Shown here: piece by piece, positions 8,089 through 15,214 of the stretch
How positions within the stretch are numbered: position 1 is the first letter of the stretch
Layout of the letters: each line of letters opens with the position of its first letter
Source: an uncultured Eubacteriales bacterium
GTDB lineage: Bacteria > Bacillota > Clostridia > Oscillospirales > CAG-272
NCBI GenBank assembly: GCA_934503195.1
Contig: CAKSVM010000063.1
Span: 1 to 17,724 of the forward strand
Reading direction: 5' to 3'
Length of the DNA: 17,724 bases
Made by a program: the position numbers and the translations under genes
The notes under the pieces: generated by a model
Told to the model about the DNA's origin: nothing
Database searches by the model: none
What the model saw: the letters and a program-made list of their open reading frames with translations, nothing else

Positions 8089-9144
8089 TTATCTGACGCT
8101 GAAAGCGTAAGTTGTCGTCGTGTCGTACTTCTGTCCGGCCTTCAGAACGGTCGTCGGGAAGTTCGGATGGTTCGGCGAATCGGGCGCGTGCTGCGTTTCG
8201 AGGCAGATTGCGTGTCTGGGAGTCTGTTTTTCGCCGTTTTTGAATAGAATTTCGCCGTCCATCATGTTCGACGAGTAAACCTGAACGCCGGGCTGGTCGG
8301 TGATTACATCCATCACACGTCCCGACTTCGGGTCGTAAAGCTCCGCGACCTTCGCCGCGACGCCGTGCGTTTTGAGATTATAGTTGTGGTCGTAGCCGCC
8401 GCCGAGCTTTATCTGCGGGTCGTCGTCATTGATGCGCGCGCCGATCTTTTCGGGCTTGTTGAAGTCAAACGGCGTGCCCGCAACCGGGTACTCATTTCCG
8501 GTCGGAATCAGATTTTCGTCCACCTCGGTGATCGAGTCGGAATCAATCCAAAGCTCCTGCCCGAGAACGTCGCCCGAGTCGAAGCCCGAAAGGTTGAAGT
8601 ACGAATGATTCGTCATATTGACGATAGTGTCCTTGTCCGAAACGGCCTCGTAGTGAATCGAAAGCGCGTTTTCGTCGGTCAGCGTGTAGGTTACCGTCAC
8701 GTCGAGCTTTCCGGGATAATTTTCGTCGCCGTCCGGGCTGGTCATTTTGAGAATCAGACCGCACTCGCCGGCCTTTTCGAACGGAACGGCATCCCAGATT
8801 TTCTGGTTGAAGCCGACATTCCCGCCGTGAAGGTGGTTCGAAATTCCCGAATTCTGGGCGAGCTGGTAGGTAATTCCATTGAGCGTGAAGCGACCATTCG
8901 CGATCCGGTTGCCGTAGCGGCCGATGAGCGCGCCCTGATAGCCGCCGCCGTTCAGATACGCGTCGACCGAGTCGAATCCGCAGATGACATCGGCGAATTT
9001 GCCGTCGCGGTCGGGCATATTTATCTGCTGAAGAATGCCGCCCATCGTCAGAATCTTCACCGACGCGCCGTTTTTGTTGGTCAGCGTGTACGCGTAGACC
9101 TCACAGCCGCAGGGCTTCTTTCCAAATAATTCCTTAGTGATCAT
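8089..9144 (-). CDS. galM: Aldose 1-epimerase (galactose mutarotase)
   Basis: A 351-residue mutarotase interconverting alpha and beta anomers of galactose/glucose, feeding the Leloir pathway in the cytoplasm. Expected residues are present: substrate loop GRYGNRIANGRF (75-86), NHLHGG with His106, catalytic His180 in TNHSYFNLSG, YDHNY with Asp252, and the catalytic base Glu316 in CLETQHAPDSPN. Length fits the family (340-360) and no signal peptide is visible. The ATG follows GAGGT. It lies 76 bases downstream of galE, and the gap holds a GC-rich hairpin. It is the last gene of the hprK-nucleotidyltransferase-galE-galM group. Confidence 0.95.
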   Translation of the reverse strand: MITKELFGKKPCGCEVYAYTLTNKNGASVKILTMGGILQQINMPDRDGKFADVICGFDSVDAYLNGGGYQGALIGRYGNRIANGRFTLNGITYQLAQNSGISNHLHGGNVGFNQKIWDAVPFEKAGECGLILKMTSPDGDENYPGKLDVTVTYTLTDENALSIHYEAVSDKDTIVNMTNHSYFNLSGFDSGDVLGQELWIDSDSITEVDENLIPTGNEYPVAGTPFDFNKPEKIGARINDDDPQIKLGGGYDHNYNLKTHGVAAKVAELYDPKSGRVMDVITDQPGVQVYSSNMMDGEILFKNGEKQTPRHAICLETQHAPDSPNHPNFPTTVLKAGQKYDTTTTYAFSVR

Positions 9145-9173
9145 ATTTTACCTCGTCATTTTGCACAATCAAG

Positions 9174-9189
9174 CGGGCGAGCCCGCCCG
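9174..9189 (-). other. GC-rich hairpin in the galE-galM gap
   Basis: Arms CGGGCG (9174-9179) and CGCCCG (9184-9189) can form a six-pair stem with a four-base loop in an otherwise AT-rich gap. Neither strand has a T-tract after it, so termination is unlikely. It could stabilise or process the galE part of the message. The octamer TTGCACAA lies beside it at 9161-9168. Confidence 0.4.
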
Positions 9190-9220
9190 ATCGTGAATTT
9201 TCCTTCATTATTATATATGC

Positions 9221-10237
9221 TCAGGCGTCGTAACCGTTCGGGTTGAGGGTCTGCCAGTGAGCCGAATCGCGGCACATATCCTCGATTCCGAGCTTCGCTT
9301 CCCAGCCGAGAACCTCGCGCGCCTTCGACGGGTCGGCGTAGCACTCGTCGATGTCGCCGGGACGGCGCGGCGCGATCTTGTAATTGATCTTTTTTCCGGT
9401 CGCCGACTCGTAAGCGTGAACAATGTCCAGAACCGAGTAGCCGTGGCCGGTTCCGATGTTGAAAACATCGAGTCCGGGCTTCTTGTCGAGCCAGTTGAGC
9501 GCGGCGAGATGTGCCTTCGCGAGATCGACGACGTGAATGTAGTCGCGGACGCCGGTTCCGTCGTGTGTCGCGTAGTCATTTCCATAAACCGAAAGGCACT
9601 GGAGCTTGCCGATCGCAACCTGCGTGATGTATGGCATCAGATTGTTCGGGATTCCGGACGGATCCTCGCCGATGAGGCCGGATTCGTGCGCGCCGATCGG
9701 GTTGAAATACCGTAAGAGCGCGGTGTTCCACTCGGGATCGGCCTTGTAGAGGTCTTTGAGGATGTGTTCGATCATCAGCTTCGTTTCGCCGTACGGGTTG
9801 GTCGCCTCGTTCGTCGGGAAGGTTTCCTTGATCGGAACGCTCGCGGGCTTGCCGTAAACAGTAGCGGAAGAGCTGAATACAATGTTCTTGCAATTGTACT
9901 TTTTGAGCATTTCGCACAGATTAAGTGTGCTGATCAAATTGTTCTGGTAGTAACGAAGCGGAATCTTGCAGGATTCGCCGACCGCCTTGAGGCCCGCGAA
10001 GTGGATGCAGGAATCGATCTTTTCGGACGCGAAAACGACTTCGAGCGCGGAGAGATCGCAGAGATCGGCGCAGTAGAACTTGAAATCCTTTCCGGTGATC
10101 TTGCGGATGCGGTCGAGCACGACAGGCTTCGAATTAACGAAATTGTCGACGATTACGACCTCTTTGCCGGCGTTGAGCAGCTCAACGACCGTGTGCGAAC
10201 CGATAAATCCGGCACCGCCGGTGACGAGAATAGACAT
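9221..10237 (-). CDS. galE: UDP-glucose 4-epimerase
   Basis: A 338-residue short-chain dehydrogenase-type epimerase interconverting UDP-galactose and UDP-glucose with bound NAD. The Rossmann loop GGAGFIGSH is at 7-15, AGLKAVGES at 81-89, the catalytic Ser in FSSSATVYG (121-129), and the YxxxK pair Tyr149/Lys153 in NPYGETK. RYFNPIGAHESG and GTGVRDYIHVVDLA follow in the usual order. I chose the ATG at 10235-10237 because AAGGAG precedes it at a good distance and the length then matches E. coli GalE exactly. A longer reading from 10279 would start inside the upstream gene's stop region. It follows the nucleotidyltransferase gene by 32 bases, so the two are probably one transcript. Confidence 0.97.
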   Translation of the reverse strand: MSILVTGGAGFIGSHTVVELLNAGKEVVIVDNFVNSKPVVLDRIRKITGKDFKFYCADLCDLSALEVVFASEKIDSCIHFAGLKAVGESCKIPLRYYQNNLISTLNLCEMLKKYNCKNIVFSSSATVYGKPASVPIKETFPTNEATNPYGETKLMIEHILKDLYKADPEWNTALLRYFNPIGAHESGLIGEDPSGIPNNLMPYITQVAIGKLQCLSVYGNDYATHDGTGVRDYIHVVDLAKAHLAALNWLDKKPGLDVFNIGTGHGYSVLDIVHAYESATGKKINYKIAPRRPGDIDECYADPSKAREVLGWEAKLGIEDMCRDSAHWQTLNPNGYDA

Positions 10238-10269
10238 ATTTTTTCTCCTTTTCAAAGATAAATTGTGTA

Positions 10270-11181
10270 TTATTTCCAAAGACCGTCAGGGTATTCACCC
10301 TTCTCGGTCTCGCTTTTGGCGAAATTGACGAAACTCTGCTTGTCGTTCGGGTAGGTCACACCGTACCACTTCGCGTTCGTCGGGATGACGCGGACGTCGC
10401 ATTCGCCACGGTCGATCTCGCGCTGGACGAGGAACGGCAGGAAGAACTCGGCCTTTTTCGGGTCGGGCGTGTTCGGAAGTTCAGTAAGAAACTCAGCGAA
10501 TCCATCGTGCAACGCGCCGAAAATTTTGGGGGTAAACGCCCAGCAATTCATCGAAACTACCGAACGCCGATCGATATCGACCCATTCGTCGTTCTCTGAG
10601 AACTGAGTTTTTCCATTATTTTCCTGAATTTTCGTCCGTTCGACGACGCGGTTGAGGTAGCCGTCCGGATTGACGTTGCAGATTCCACGCGAAACGCTGC
10701 CGTTTTCTGTCAGCGTGTTTTCGAGGATGTAGCCGACCATCGCGTAGTGGGCTTTCGACTTGTCGAGCTGTCCCGACGCGAGGAAATTGTGCAGTTTGAC
10801 GAACGCTTCACGCCCATAAAAGTCGTCGGCATTGATGACCGCAAACGGCTCGTTGACCTTGTCGCGCGCTGAAAGCAGCGCGTGTCCGGTTCCCCAAGGC
10901 TTGACGCGCCCCTCCGGAACCTCGAATCCGTCCGGAATATCTTCCATATTCTGGAACGCGTAGTCGACTTTTATCGCCTTTTCGACGCGTTTTCCGATCG
11001 TTTCGTGGAAAATCTCATAATTTTCTTCCTTAATTATAAATACAACCTTGTCAAACCCGGCGCGGACGGCGTCAAAGATCGAAAAATCGATGATAAATTC
11101 GCCGTGCGGCGTCATCGGGTCGACCTGCTTCATTCCGCCGTAACGGCTGCCCATTCCGGCCGCGAGAATCACTAATGTCAT
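10270..11181 (-). CDS. Sugar-phosphate nucleotidyltransferase (NTP_transferase family)
   Basis: A 303-residue cytoplasmic enzyme that should join a sugar-1-phosphate to an NTP and release pyrophosphate. The N-terminal signature LAAGMGSRYGGMKQVDPM (6-23) is the nucleotide-binding G-x-G-x-R...K loop, and VINADDFYG carries the metal-binding Asp. WGTGHAL is the usual substrate-side motif. It is not classical GalU; it belongs to a divergent group common in Clostridia and Bacteroidetes, often near sugar kinases. Being 32 bases ahead of galE, it may supply UDP-glucose or UDP-galactose, possibly standing in for GalT in a pyrophosphorylase-type galactose route. That role is inferred: no galK or galT is in the window. 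The ATG follows AAAGGA. Confidence 0.83.
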   Translation of the reverse strand: MTLVILAAGMGSRYGGMKQVDPMTPHGEFIIDFSIFDAVRAGFDKVVFIIKEENYEIFHETIGKRVEKAIKVDYAFQNMEDIPDGFEVPEGRVKPWGTGHALLSARDKVNEPFAVINADDFYGREAFVKLHNFLASGQLDKSKAHYAMVGYILENTLTENGSVSRGICNVNPDGYLNRVVERTKIQENNGKTQFSENDEWVDIDRRSVVSMNCWAFTPKIFGALHDGFAEFLTELPNTPDPKKAEFFLPFLVQREIDRGECDVRVIPTNAKWYGVTYPNDKQSFVNFAKSETEKGEYPDGLWK

Positions 11182-11235
11182 GATTTTGTCCTTTCTGTTA
11201 ATCTTCTTCCTTATGTATTGAAACTCAAAATGAAT

Positions 11236-12171
11236 TTACTGTTCAATTCCCATCTGTCCCATCAGTTTTTTATTGAATTCGACAGCGGTGTCATAGCCCA
11301 TCTTCTTCTGACGGTTGTTCATCGCCGCGATTTCGAGGATGACAGCGAGGTTTCGTCCGGGTCTGACCGGGATGGTCGTCGTGGGAATCTTGATGCCGAG
11401 AATTTCGGTCGCTTCGGTTTCGAGTCCGAACCGATCGTACATTTTTCCCTGCACCCACGGCTCGAATTTGATTATGTAATCGATCTTTTCGGTGTCCTTG
11501 ACCGCGCCCATACCGAAAATCCGACGGACATCGACAATTCCGATGCCGCGAAGTTCGACATAATGACGAATTATTTCAGGCGCGGAACCGACCAAAGTCT
11601 TCGCGGAAACCCGCTTGATCTCGACGGCGTCGTCGGCGATCAGCCGATGGCCGCGCTTGACCAGCTCGATCGCGGTTTCGGATTTTCCGACGCCCGAGTC
11701 GCCGAGGATCAGAATTCCCTCGCCGTAAACCTCGACCAGCACGCCGTGACGCGTGATCCGCGGCGCGAGGCTGATGTTCAGCGACGCGATGAGCGCGGCC
11801 ATGAAGTCGCTCGTCGTCGTCGCGGTGCGTAGGATCGGCACCTCGAAATACTCGCCCAGCTCGGAAAATTCGGGGAATACTTCGAGCGACGAAGAAAATA
11901 CCACCGCGACCGGATGCGTCTCAAGGAAGCCCATGATCGCCCTCCGCCGCGCCTCGTCGTCGAGTGATTCGAGATATTTGTGTTCAACTTTACCAATTAT
12001 TTGAATTCTCTGCGGCTCAAAATGGTCAAAAAAGCCAGCAAGCTGAAGTCCCGGACGATTTACGTCCGACAGATGCACGAGGATTTTTTCGGGATCGTCG
12101 GGCATATAAATCTTTTCGAGCGAGAATTCGTTGATAATTTTGGATAATTCGACGGTATAAGTTTCGTTCAT
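11236..12171 (-). CDS. hprK: HPr kinase/phosphorylase
   Basis: A 311-residue bifunctional enzyme that phosphorylates and dephosphorylates Ser46 of HPr, the switch for CcpA-type catabolite repression. After an N-terminal receiver-like domain (about 1-130), the catalytic domain shows RHGVLVEVYG with His142, the Walker A loop GDSGVGKSE (157-165), Asp180-Asp181, and the family signature ELRGIGIVDV (206-215), followed by KFEPW and the C-terminal P-x-R-PGRN stretch. I chose the ATG at 12169-12171, which has AGGA nine bases upstream and gives the normal family length. An upstream in-frame TTG at 12210 has no better site. It is the first gene of a group that continues into sugar nucleotide and galactose genes, 54 bases downstream. 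A strong promoter precedes it. Confidence 0.96.
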   Translation of the reverse strand: MNETYTVELSKIINEFSLEKIYMPDDPEKILVHLSDVNRPGLQLAGFFDHFEPQRIQIIGKVEHKYLESLDDEARRRAIMGFLETHPVAVVFSSSLEVFPEFSELGEYFEVPILRTATTTSDFMAALIASLNISLAPRITRHGVLVEVYGEGILILGDSGVGKSETAIELVKRGHRLIADDAVEIKRVSAKTLVGSAPEIIRHYVELRGIGIVDVRRIFGMGAVKDTEKIDYIIKFEPWVQGKMYDRFGLETEATEILGIKIPTTTIPVRPGRNLAVILEIAAMNNRQKKMGYDTAVEFNKKLMGQMGIEQ

Positions 12172-12225
12172 CGTCGTAATTCCTTTCACGTTCGCGTTTG
12201 ATTTTCTCAAACTTCTTCATCATAT

Positions 12226-12254
12226 ATTATACTACACCCGCGCGGATTTTTCAA
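12226..12254 (-). promoter_or_regulatory. Sigma-A-type promoter of hprK
   Basis: On the minus strand TTGAAA (12249-12254), a 17-base spacer and a perfect TATAAT (12226-12231). The start point should be near 12219, giving a leader of about 48 bases before the hprK ATG. It is back to back with the riboswitch promoter, the two -35 boxes being 35 bases apart. Confidence 0.85.
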
Positions 12255-12289
12255 GTCCTTTTTGTAAAATATTATTATTTTTTTGGTAC

Positions 12290-12318
12290 TTGACAAATCG
12301 CCGGAAATGTGGTATCAT
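12290..12318 (+). promoter_or_regulatory. Sigma-A-type promoter of the ZTP riboswitch/purH transcript
   Basis: A perfect TTGACA (12290-12295), a 17-base spacer and TATCAT (12313-12318). The start should fall near 12325, right at the edge of the first helix of the ZTP aptamer, so the transcript begins with the aptamer. Confidence 0.88.
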
Positions 12319-12322
12319 ATAA

Positions 12323-12391
12323 GTGCCGCGCGACTGGCGGAAGAGGTGAACCTCATGAAGCGCGGCAAATCGGACGCCGACCGTCTGGGCG
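12323..12391 (+). ncRNA. ZTP/ZMP (pfl) riboswitch aptamer
   Basis: The sequence matches the pfl motif that senses ZMP/ZTP (AICAR ribotide) in purine and one-carbon genes. P1 pairs TGCCGCG (12324-12330) with CGCGGCA (12361-12367). The conserved ACTGGCGGAAG follows the 5' strand. P2 is GAGG/CCTC (12343-12346, 12351-12354) closed by a TGAA loop. The conserved GCCGACCGTCTGGGC (12376-12390) forms P3. GGCGG (12336-12340) can form the pseudoknot with CCGTC (12381-12385). It lies 50 bases ahead of the gene for the enzyme that consumes ZMP, which fits. The expression platform is not obvious: the only nearby hairpin is the TGTGCAATTTGCACA palindrome (12398-12412) followed by TGGTTTT. Confidence 0.93.
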
Positions 12392-12397
12392 GGCTGC

Positions 12398-12412
12398 TGT
12401 GCAATTTGCACA
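12398..12412 (+). repeat. Palindrome after the ZTP aptamer; possible expression platform
   Basis: TGTGCAATTTGCACA is a perfect 15-base palindrome around a central T, six bases past the aptamer and about 20 bases before the ribosome site. As RNA it gives a five-pair stem with a five-base loop, followed by ATGGTTTT, which is a weak terminator at best. It is also one of the recurring TTGCACAA octamer sites, so it may be a DNA element unrelated to the riboswitch. Confidence 0.5.
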
Positions 12413-12441
12413 ATGGTTTTATTCGGAAGGAGTATATATAA

Positions 12442-13614
12442 ATGAAGGAACTTGAACTCAAATACGGCTGCAACCCAAATCAGAAGCCCGCGCGGGTCTA
12501 TATGACAGATGGCGAACTTCCCTTCGAGGTCCTGAACGGCCGCCCCGGCTACATCAACCTCCTCGACGCGTTCAATTCGTGGCAGCTCGTCCGCGAACTT
12601 CGCGAGGCGACCGGACTTCCGGCGGCAGCCTCGTTCAAGCACGTCTCCCCGGCCGGCGCGGCGGTCGCCGTTCCGCTCGACGAAACACTCAAAAAGGTCT
12701 ATTTTGTGGAAGGAGTGGAATTATCTCCCATCTGCACGGCCTACGTCCGCGCCCGCGGAGCAGACAGAATGTCTTCGTACGGCGATTTCGTCGCTCTTTC
12801 GGACGAATGCGACGAGCAGACCGCGTCCTTCCTCGCCCGCGAGGTTTCGGACGGTATAATCGCGCCCTCGTACACGGAAAAAGCGTTGGAAATTCTCAAA
12901 GGTAAGCGCAAAGGGACATATTGCGTTATTAAAATGGACGCAAGCTATTCACCTTCTCCGATTGAAACCAAGCAGGTTTTCGGAATCACCTTCGAACAGG
13001 GTCGCAACAACATCAAGCTCGACAACAGTCTTTTTGACAACATCGTCACGAAAAACAAAAATCTGCCCGAATCTGCCAAGCGCGACCTGTTAATTTCGAT
13101 GATAACGCTGAAATATACGCAGTCAAACTCGGTCTGCTACGCGTACGGCGGGCAGGCGATCGGCATCGGCGCGGGTCAGCAGTCGCGGATTCATTGCACG
13201 CGCCTAGCCGGAAACAAGGCCGACATCTGGTTCCTCCGCAGCCATCCGAAGGTTCTCGCGCTCCCCTTCCGCCCCGAACTCCGCCGCCCTGACCGCGACA
13301 ACACGATCGACGTCTACATCAGCGATGATTACCTCGACGTTCTCGGCGACGACGTCTGGCAGCAGTACTTCACTACAAAGCCCGAACCGCTCACGCGCGA
13401 CGAAAAACGCGAGTTTTTGTGCAAAATAACGGGAGTTTCGCTCGGATCCGACGCCTTCTTCCCGTTTGGCGACAATATCGAACGCGCGCATCGCTCGGGC
13501 GTCTCCTACATTTGTGAAGCCGGCGGCTCAATTCGCGACGACAACGTCATCCAGACCGCCGACAAGTACAACATGACGATGGCGATGTGCGGAGTACGTC
13601 TTTTCCATCACTAA
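12442..13614 (+). CDS. purH: AICAR formyltransferase, stand-alone (PurH C-terminal domain only)
   Basis: A 390-residue phosphoribosylaminoimidazolecarboxamide formyltransferase, using 10-formyl-THF to convert AICAR (ZMP) to FAICAR near the end of purine synthesis. It opens with LKYGCNPNQKPA (6-17), and the catalytic Lys66-His67 pair lies in SFKHVSPAG. Further AICARFT stretches are KYTQSNSVCYAYGGQAIGIG, GQQSRIHCTRLAG and DAFFPFGDNI. PurH is usually about 510-530 residues; the N-terminal IMP cyclohydrolase half is absent and the protein starts cleanly at a strong GGAAGGAG site, so this is a natural single-domain form, not a truncation. IMP cyclisation must come from another gene (PurO-like or separate IMPCH), not seen here. 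The ZTP riboswitch upstream senses its substrate. Confidence 0.95.
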   Translation: MKELELKYGCNPNQKPARVYMTDGELPFEVLNGRPGYINLLDAFNSWQLVRELREATGLPAAASFKHVSPAGAAVAVPLDETLKKVYFVEGVELSPICTAYVRARGADRMSSYGDFVALSDECDEQTASFLAREVSDGIIAPSYTEKALEILKGKRKGTYCVIKMDASYSPSPIETKQVFGITFEQGRNNIKLDNSLFDNIVTKNKNLPESAKRDLLISMITLKYTQSNSVCYAYGGQAIGIGAGQQSRIHCTRLAGNKADIWFLRSHPKVLALPFRPELRRPDRDNTIDVYISDDYLDVLGDDVWQQYFTTKPEPLTRDEKREFLCKITGVSLGSDAFFPFGDNIERAHRSGVSYICEAGGSIRDDNVIQTADKYNMTMAMCGVRLFHH

Positions 13615-13633
13615 ACTAAAGGATTTCGTCAAT

Positions 13634-14386
13634 ATGACCGATAGTATCAACATTCGCGGAGTCAACATCAACAACGTGAATCTCACTGAAGCCACGCAAA
13701 TTTGTGAAAACTATATAAACAGCGACTCATTCCACTGCGTTTTCACGCCGAACTCGGAGATCATCCAGCTCTGTGTCGAAAAGCCGGAATACCTCCCGCT
13801 GATCAACTCCGCCGACCTCATAACGCCCGACGGAATCGGCGTGATTTACGCGTCAAAGATTCTCGGAACGCCGCTGAAATGCAAAACCGCCGGGTACGAT
13901 CTCGGACTTGAGGTCGTCAATTTGTCCAATAATAGCGGATACAAAATCTTCTTTCTTGGCGGAAAACCCGGAATTGCTGAGGCCGCGCGCGATAAATTGC
14001 TCAAAAAATACCCGAACGCGGTCTTTGTCGGCTGTCACGACGGCTATTTTGACAAGTCGGACTGCGAGGAAAATTCGAAGGTCATCGACGAAATCAACGC
14101 CGCCGCGCCCGACATTCTCTATGTTTGTTTCGGCGTTCCGGCGCAGGAAAAGTGGATTTCCGAGAACCGCGGCCGCCTGAAAACCGTGAAACTCTGCCTC
14201 GCACTCGGCGGAAGCCTTGACGGATATTCCGGAAATGTCAAACGCGCGCCGGAGATCTTCATAAAATTGGGTCTCGAATGGTTCTATCGTTTGTGCAAGG
14301 AGCCTAAACGCATTGGCCGCATGATGAAGCTGCCAAAATTCCTGATTGGCACAATCGTTTATAAATTCTTGAAGAACAAATTTTGA
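13634..14386 (+). CDS. WecG/TagA/CpsF-family glycosyltransferase
   Basis: A 250-residue member of the GT26 family, which transfers N-acetylmannosamine or a similar sugar to undecaprenyl-PP-GlcNAc at the inner membrane face in teichoic-acid or envelope polysaccharide synthesis. Visible motifs are FTPNSEII (37-44), the catalytic-Asp region ITPDGIGVIYASK (63-75, Asp66), KIFFLGGKPGIAEAA, the strand ILYVCFGVPAQEKW, CLALGGSLDGYSG with KRAPE, and the C-terminal signature GLEWFYRLCKEPKR, a membrane-association tail in TagA. Family members commonly carry PKQE where this one has PAQEKW. It begins 19 bases after purH with AAAGGA, so it is probably cotranscribed and would share ZTP control. The exact donor sugar is unknown. 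Confidence 0.9.
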   Translation: MTDSINIRGVNINNVNLTEATQICENYINSDSFHCVFTPNSEIIQLCVEKPEYLPLINSADLITPDGIGVIYASKILGTPLKCKTAGYDLGLEVVNLSNNSGYKIFFLGGKPGIAEAARDKLLKKYPNAVFVGCHDGYFDKSDCEENSKVIDEINAAAPDILYVCFGVPAQEKWISENRGRLKTVKLCLALGGSLDGYSGNVKRAPEIFIKLGLEWFYRLCKEPKRIGRMMKLPKFLIGTIVYKFLKNKF

Positions 14387-14389
14387 ATT

Positions 14390-14418
14390 TTGTAAATCGT
14401 TTATTTCTGTAGTATTAA
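14390..14418 (+). promoter_or_regulatory. Weak candidate promoter for thyX
   Basis: TTGTAA (14390-14395), a 17-base spacer and TATTAA (14413-14418) lie in the 75-base AT-rich gap before thyX. Each box matches the consensus at four of six positions, so chance is a real alternative. Confidence 0.3.
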
Positions 14419-14461
14419 CCATACGTCAAAATCGCTAATAATTTTAAAGGATACAAGCCAA

Positions 14462-15214
14462 ATGAAAGTCAAATTGATCACATACACGCCCGACGCGGAG
14501 AAGCTCGTCGCCGAAGCCGCGAAGCTTTGCTACGCGAAGTCCGACATCGACACGCTTTCCGAAAACCTGACACCCGAAAAGGTCGAAAGCTTTCTCTCGC
14601 TCCTCTCCGACCTCGGCCACGAGTCGCCCGTCGAACACGCGAGCTTCACTTTCGGCATCGAGGGCGTTTCGCGCGCGCTCCTCGCGCAGATCACGCGGCA
14701 CCGGATCGCGTCGTTTTCGGTTCAGAGCCAGCGGTACGTGTCAAAATGCGATTTTACATTTGTAACTCCGCCCGAAATCGAGGCTCTTCCCGAGGCAAAA
14801 GATGAATTCATTCGCGCAATGAAGGAAGATGCTGAGCATTATGAGTCGCTCCGCGAAAAGCTCATGAAGCACCATCTCGAAACGAATCTCGCGGCCGGAA
14901 TGGACGAGGCTTCGGCAAAAAAAGCCGCCGAAAAAAAGGCGAACGAGGACGCGCGTTTCGTCCTGCCGAACGCCTGCGACACGCGGATTATCATGACAAT
15001 GAATGTTCGTTCGCTTCATAATTTTTTCAGACTGCGCTGCTGCAACCGCGCACAGTGGGAAATCCGCGAACTCGCGTGCGAAATGCTGAAAATCTGCCGC
15101 GAAACCTGCCCCCTGCTCTTCGCAAAAGCCGGCCCGTCCTGCCTTTGGGGCAAATGTTCGGAGGGCGAGTACAGTTGTGGTCAAATTGACGAAGTCAGGA
15201 AGGCACTCCGATGA
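14462..15214 (+). CDS. thyX: Flavin-dependent thymidylate synthase
   Basis: A 250-residue ThyX, making dTMP from dUMP with methylene-THF and FADH2/NADPH. The diagnostic ThyX motif RHRxxSxxxxSxR is at 79-91 (RHRIASFSVQSQR). ESPVEHASFTFGIEGVSRA (54-72) and the C-terminal stretch NACDTRIIMTMNVRSLHNFF are also family features. The segment 140-165 is helical and rich in Lys/Ala/Glu. ThyX does not oxidise THF to DHF, which fits an anaerobe and the neighbouring formyl-THF user purH. The start has AAAGGA upstream. Its stop overlaps the next gene's ATG (ATGA at 15211-15214), so the two are translationally coupled. Confidence 0.96.
   Translation: MKVKLITYTPDAEKLVAEAAKLCYAKSDIDTLSENLTPEKVESFLSLLSDLGHESPVEHASFTFGIEGVSRALLAQITRHRIASFSVQSQRYVSKCDFTFVTPPEIEALPEAKDEFIRAMKEDAEHYESLREKLMKHHLETNLAAGMDEASAKKAAEKKANEDARFVLPNACDTRIIMTMNVRSLHNFFRLRCCNRAQWEIRELACEMLKICRETCPLLFAKAGPSCLWGKCSEGEYSCGQIDEVRKALR

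Noticed and set aside
8365..9129. Long open frame (254 codons) on the plus strand opposite galM
   Set aside because: It is the mirror of a well-supported mutarotase with catalytic residues in place; the translation is Arg/Val/Ala-rich with no recognised motif and no good ribosome site.
11218..11832. 204-codon plus-strand frame opposite hprK
   Set aside because: It is antisense to the Walker A and signature regions of hprK and is composed mostly of Asp/Arg/Val typical of shadow frames.
12232..12642. 136-codon minus-strand frame crossing the riboswitch and the start of purH
   Set aside because: It runs antisense through a conserved RNA and the AICARFT start, and lacks motifs.
13853..14422. 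189-codon open frame opposite the TagA-type gene
   Set aside because: It is antisense to a protein with clear GT26 motifs and has no ribosome site or family features; codon bias produces such shadows across the window.
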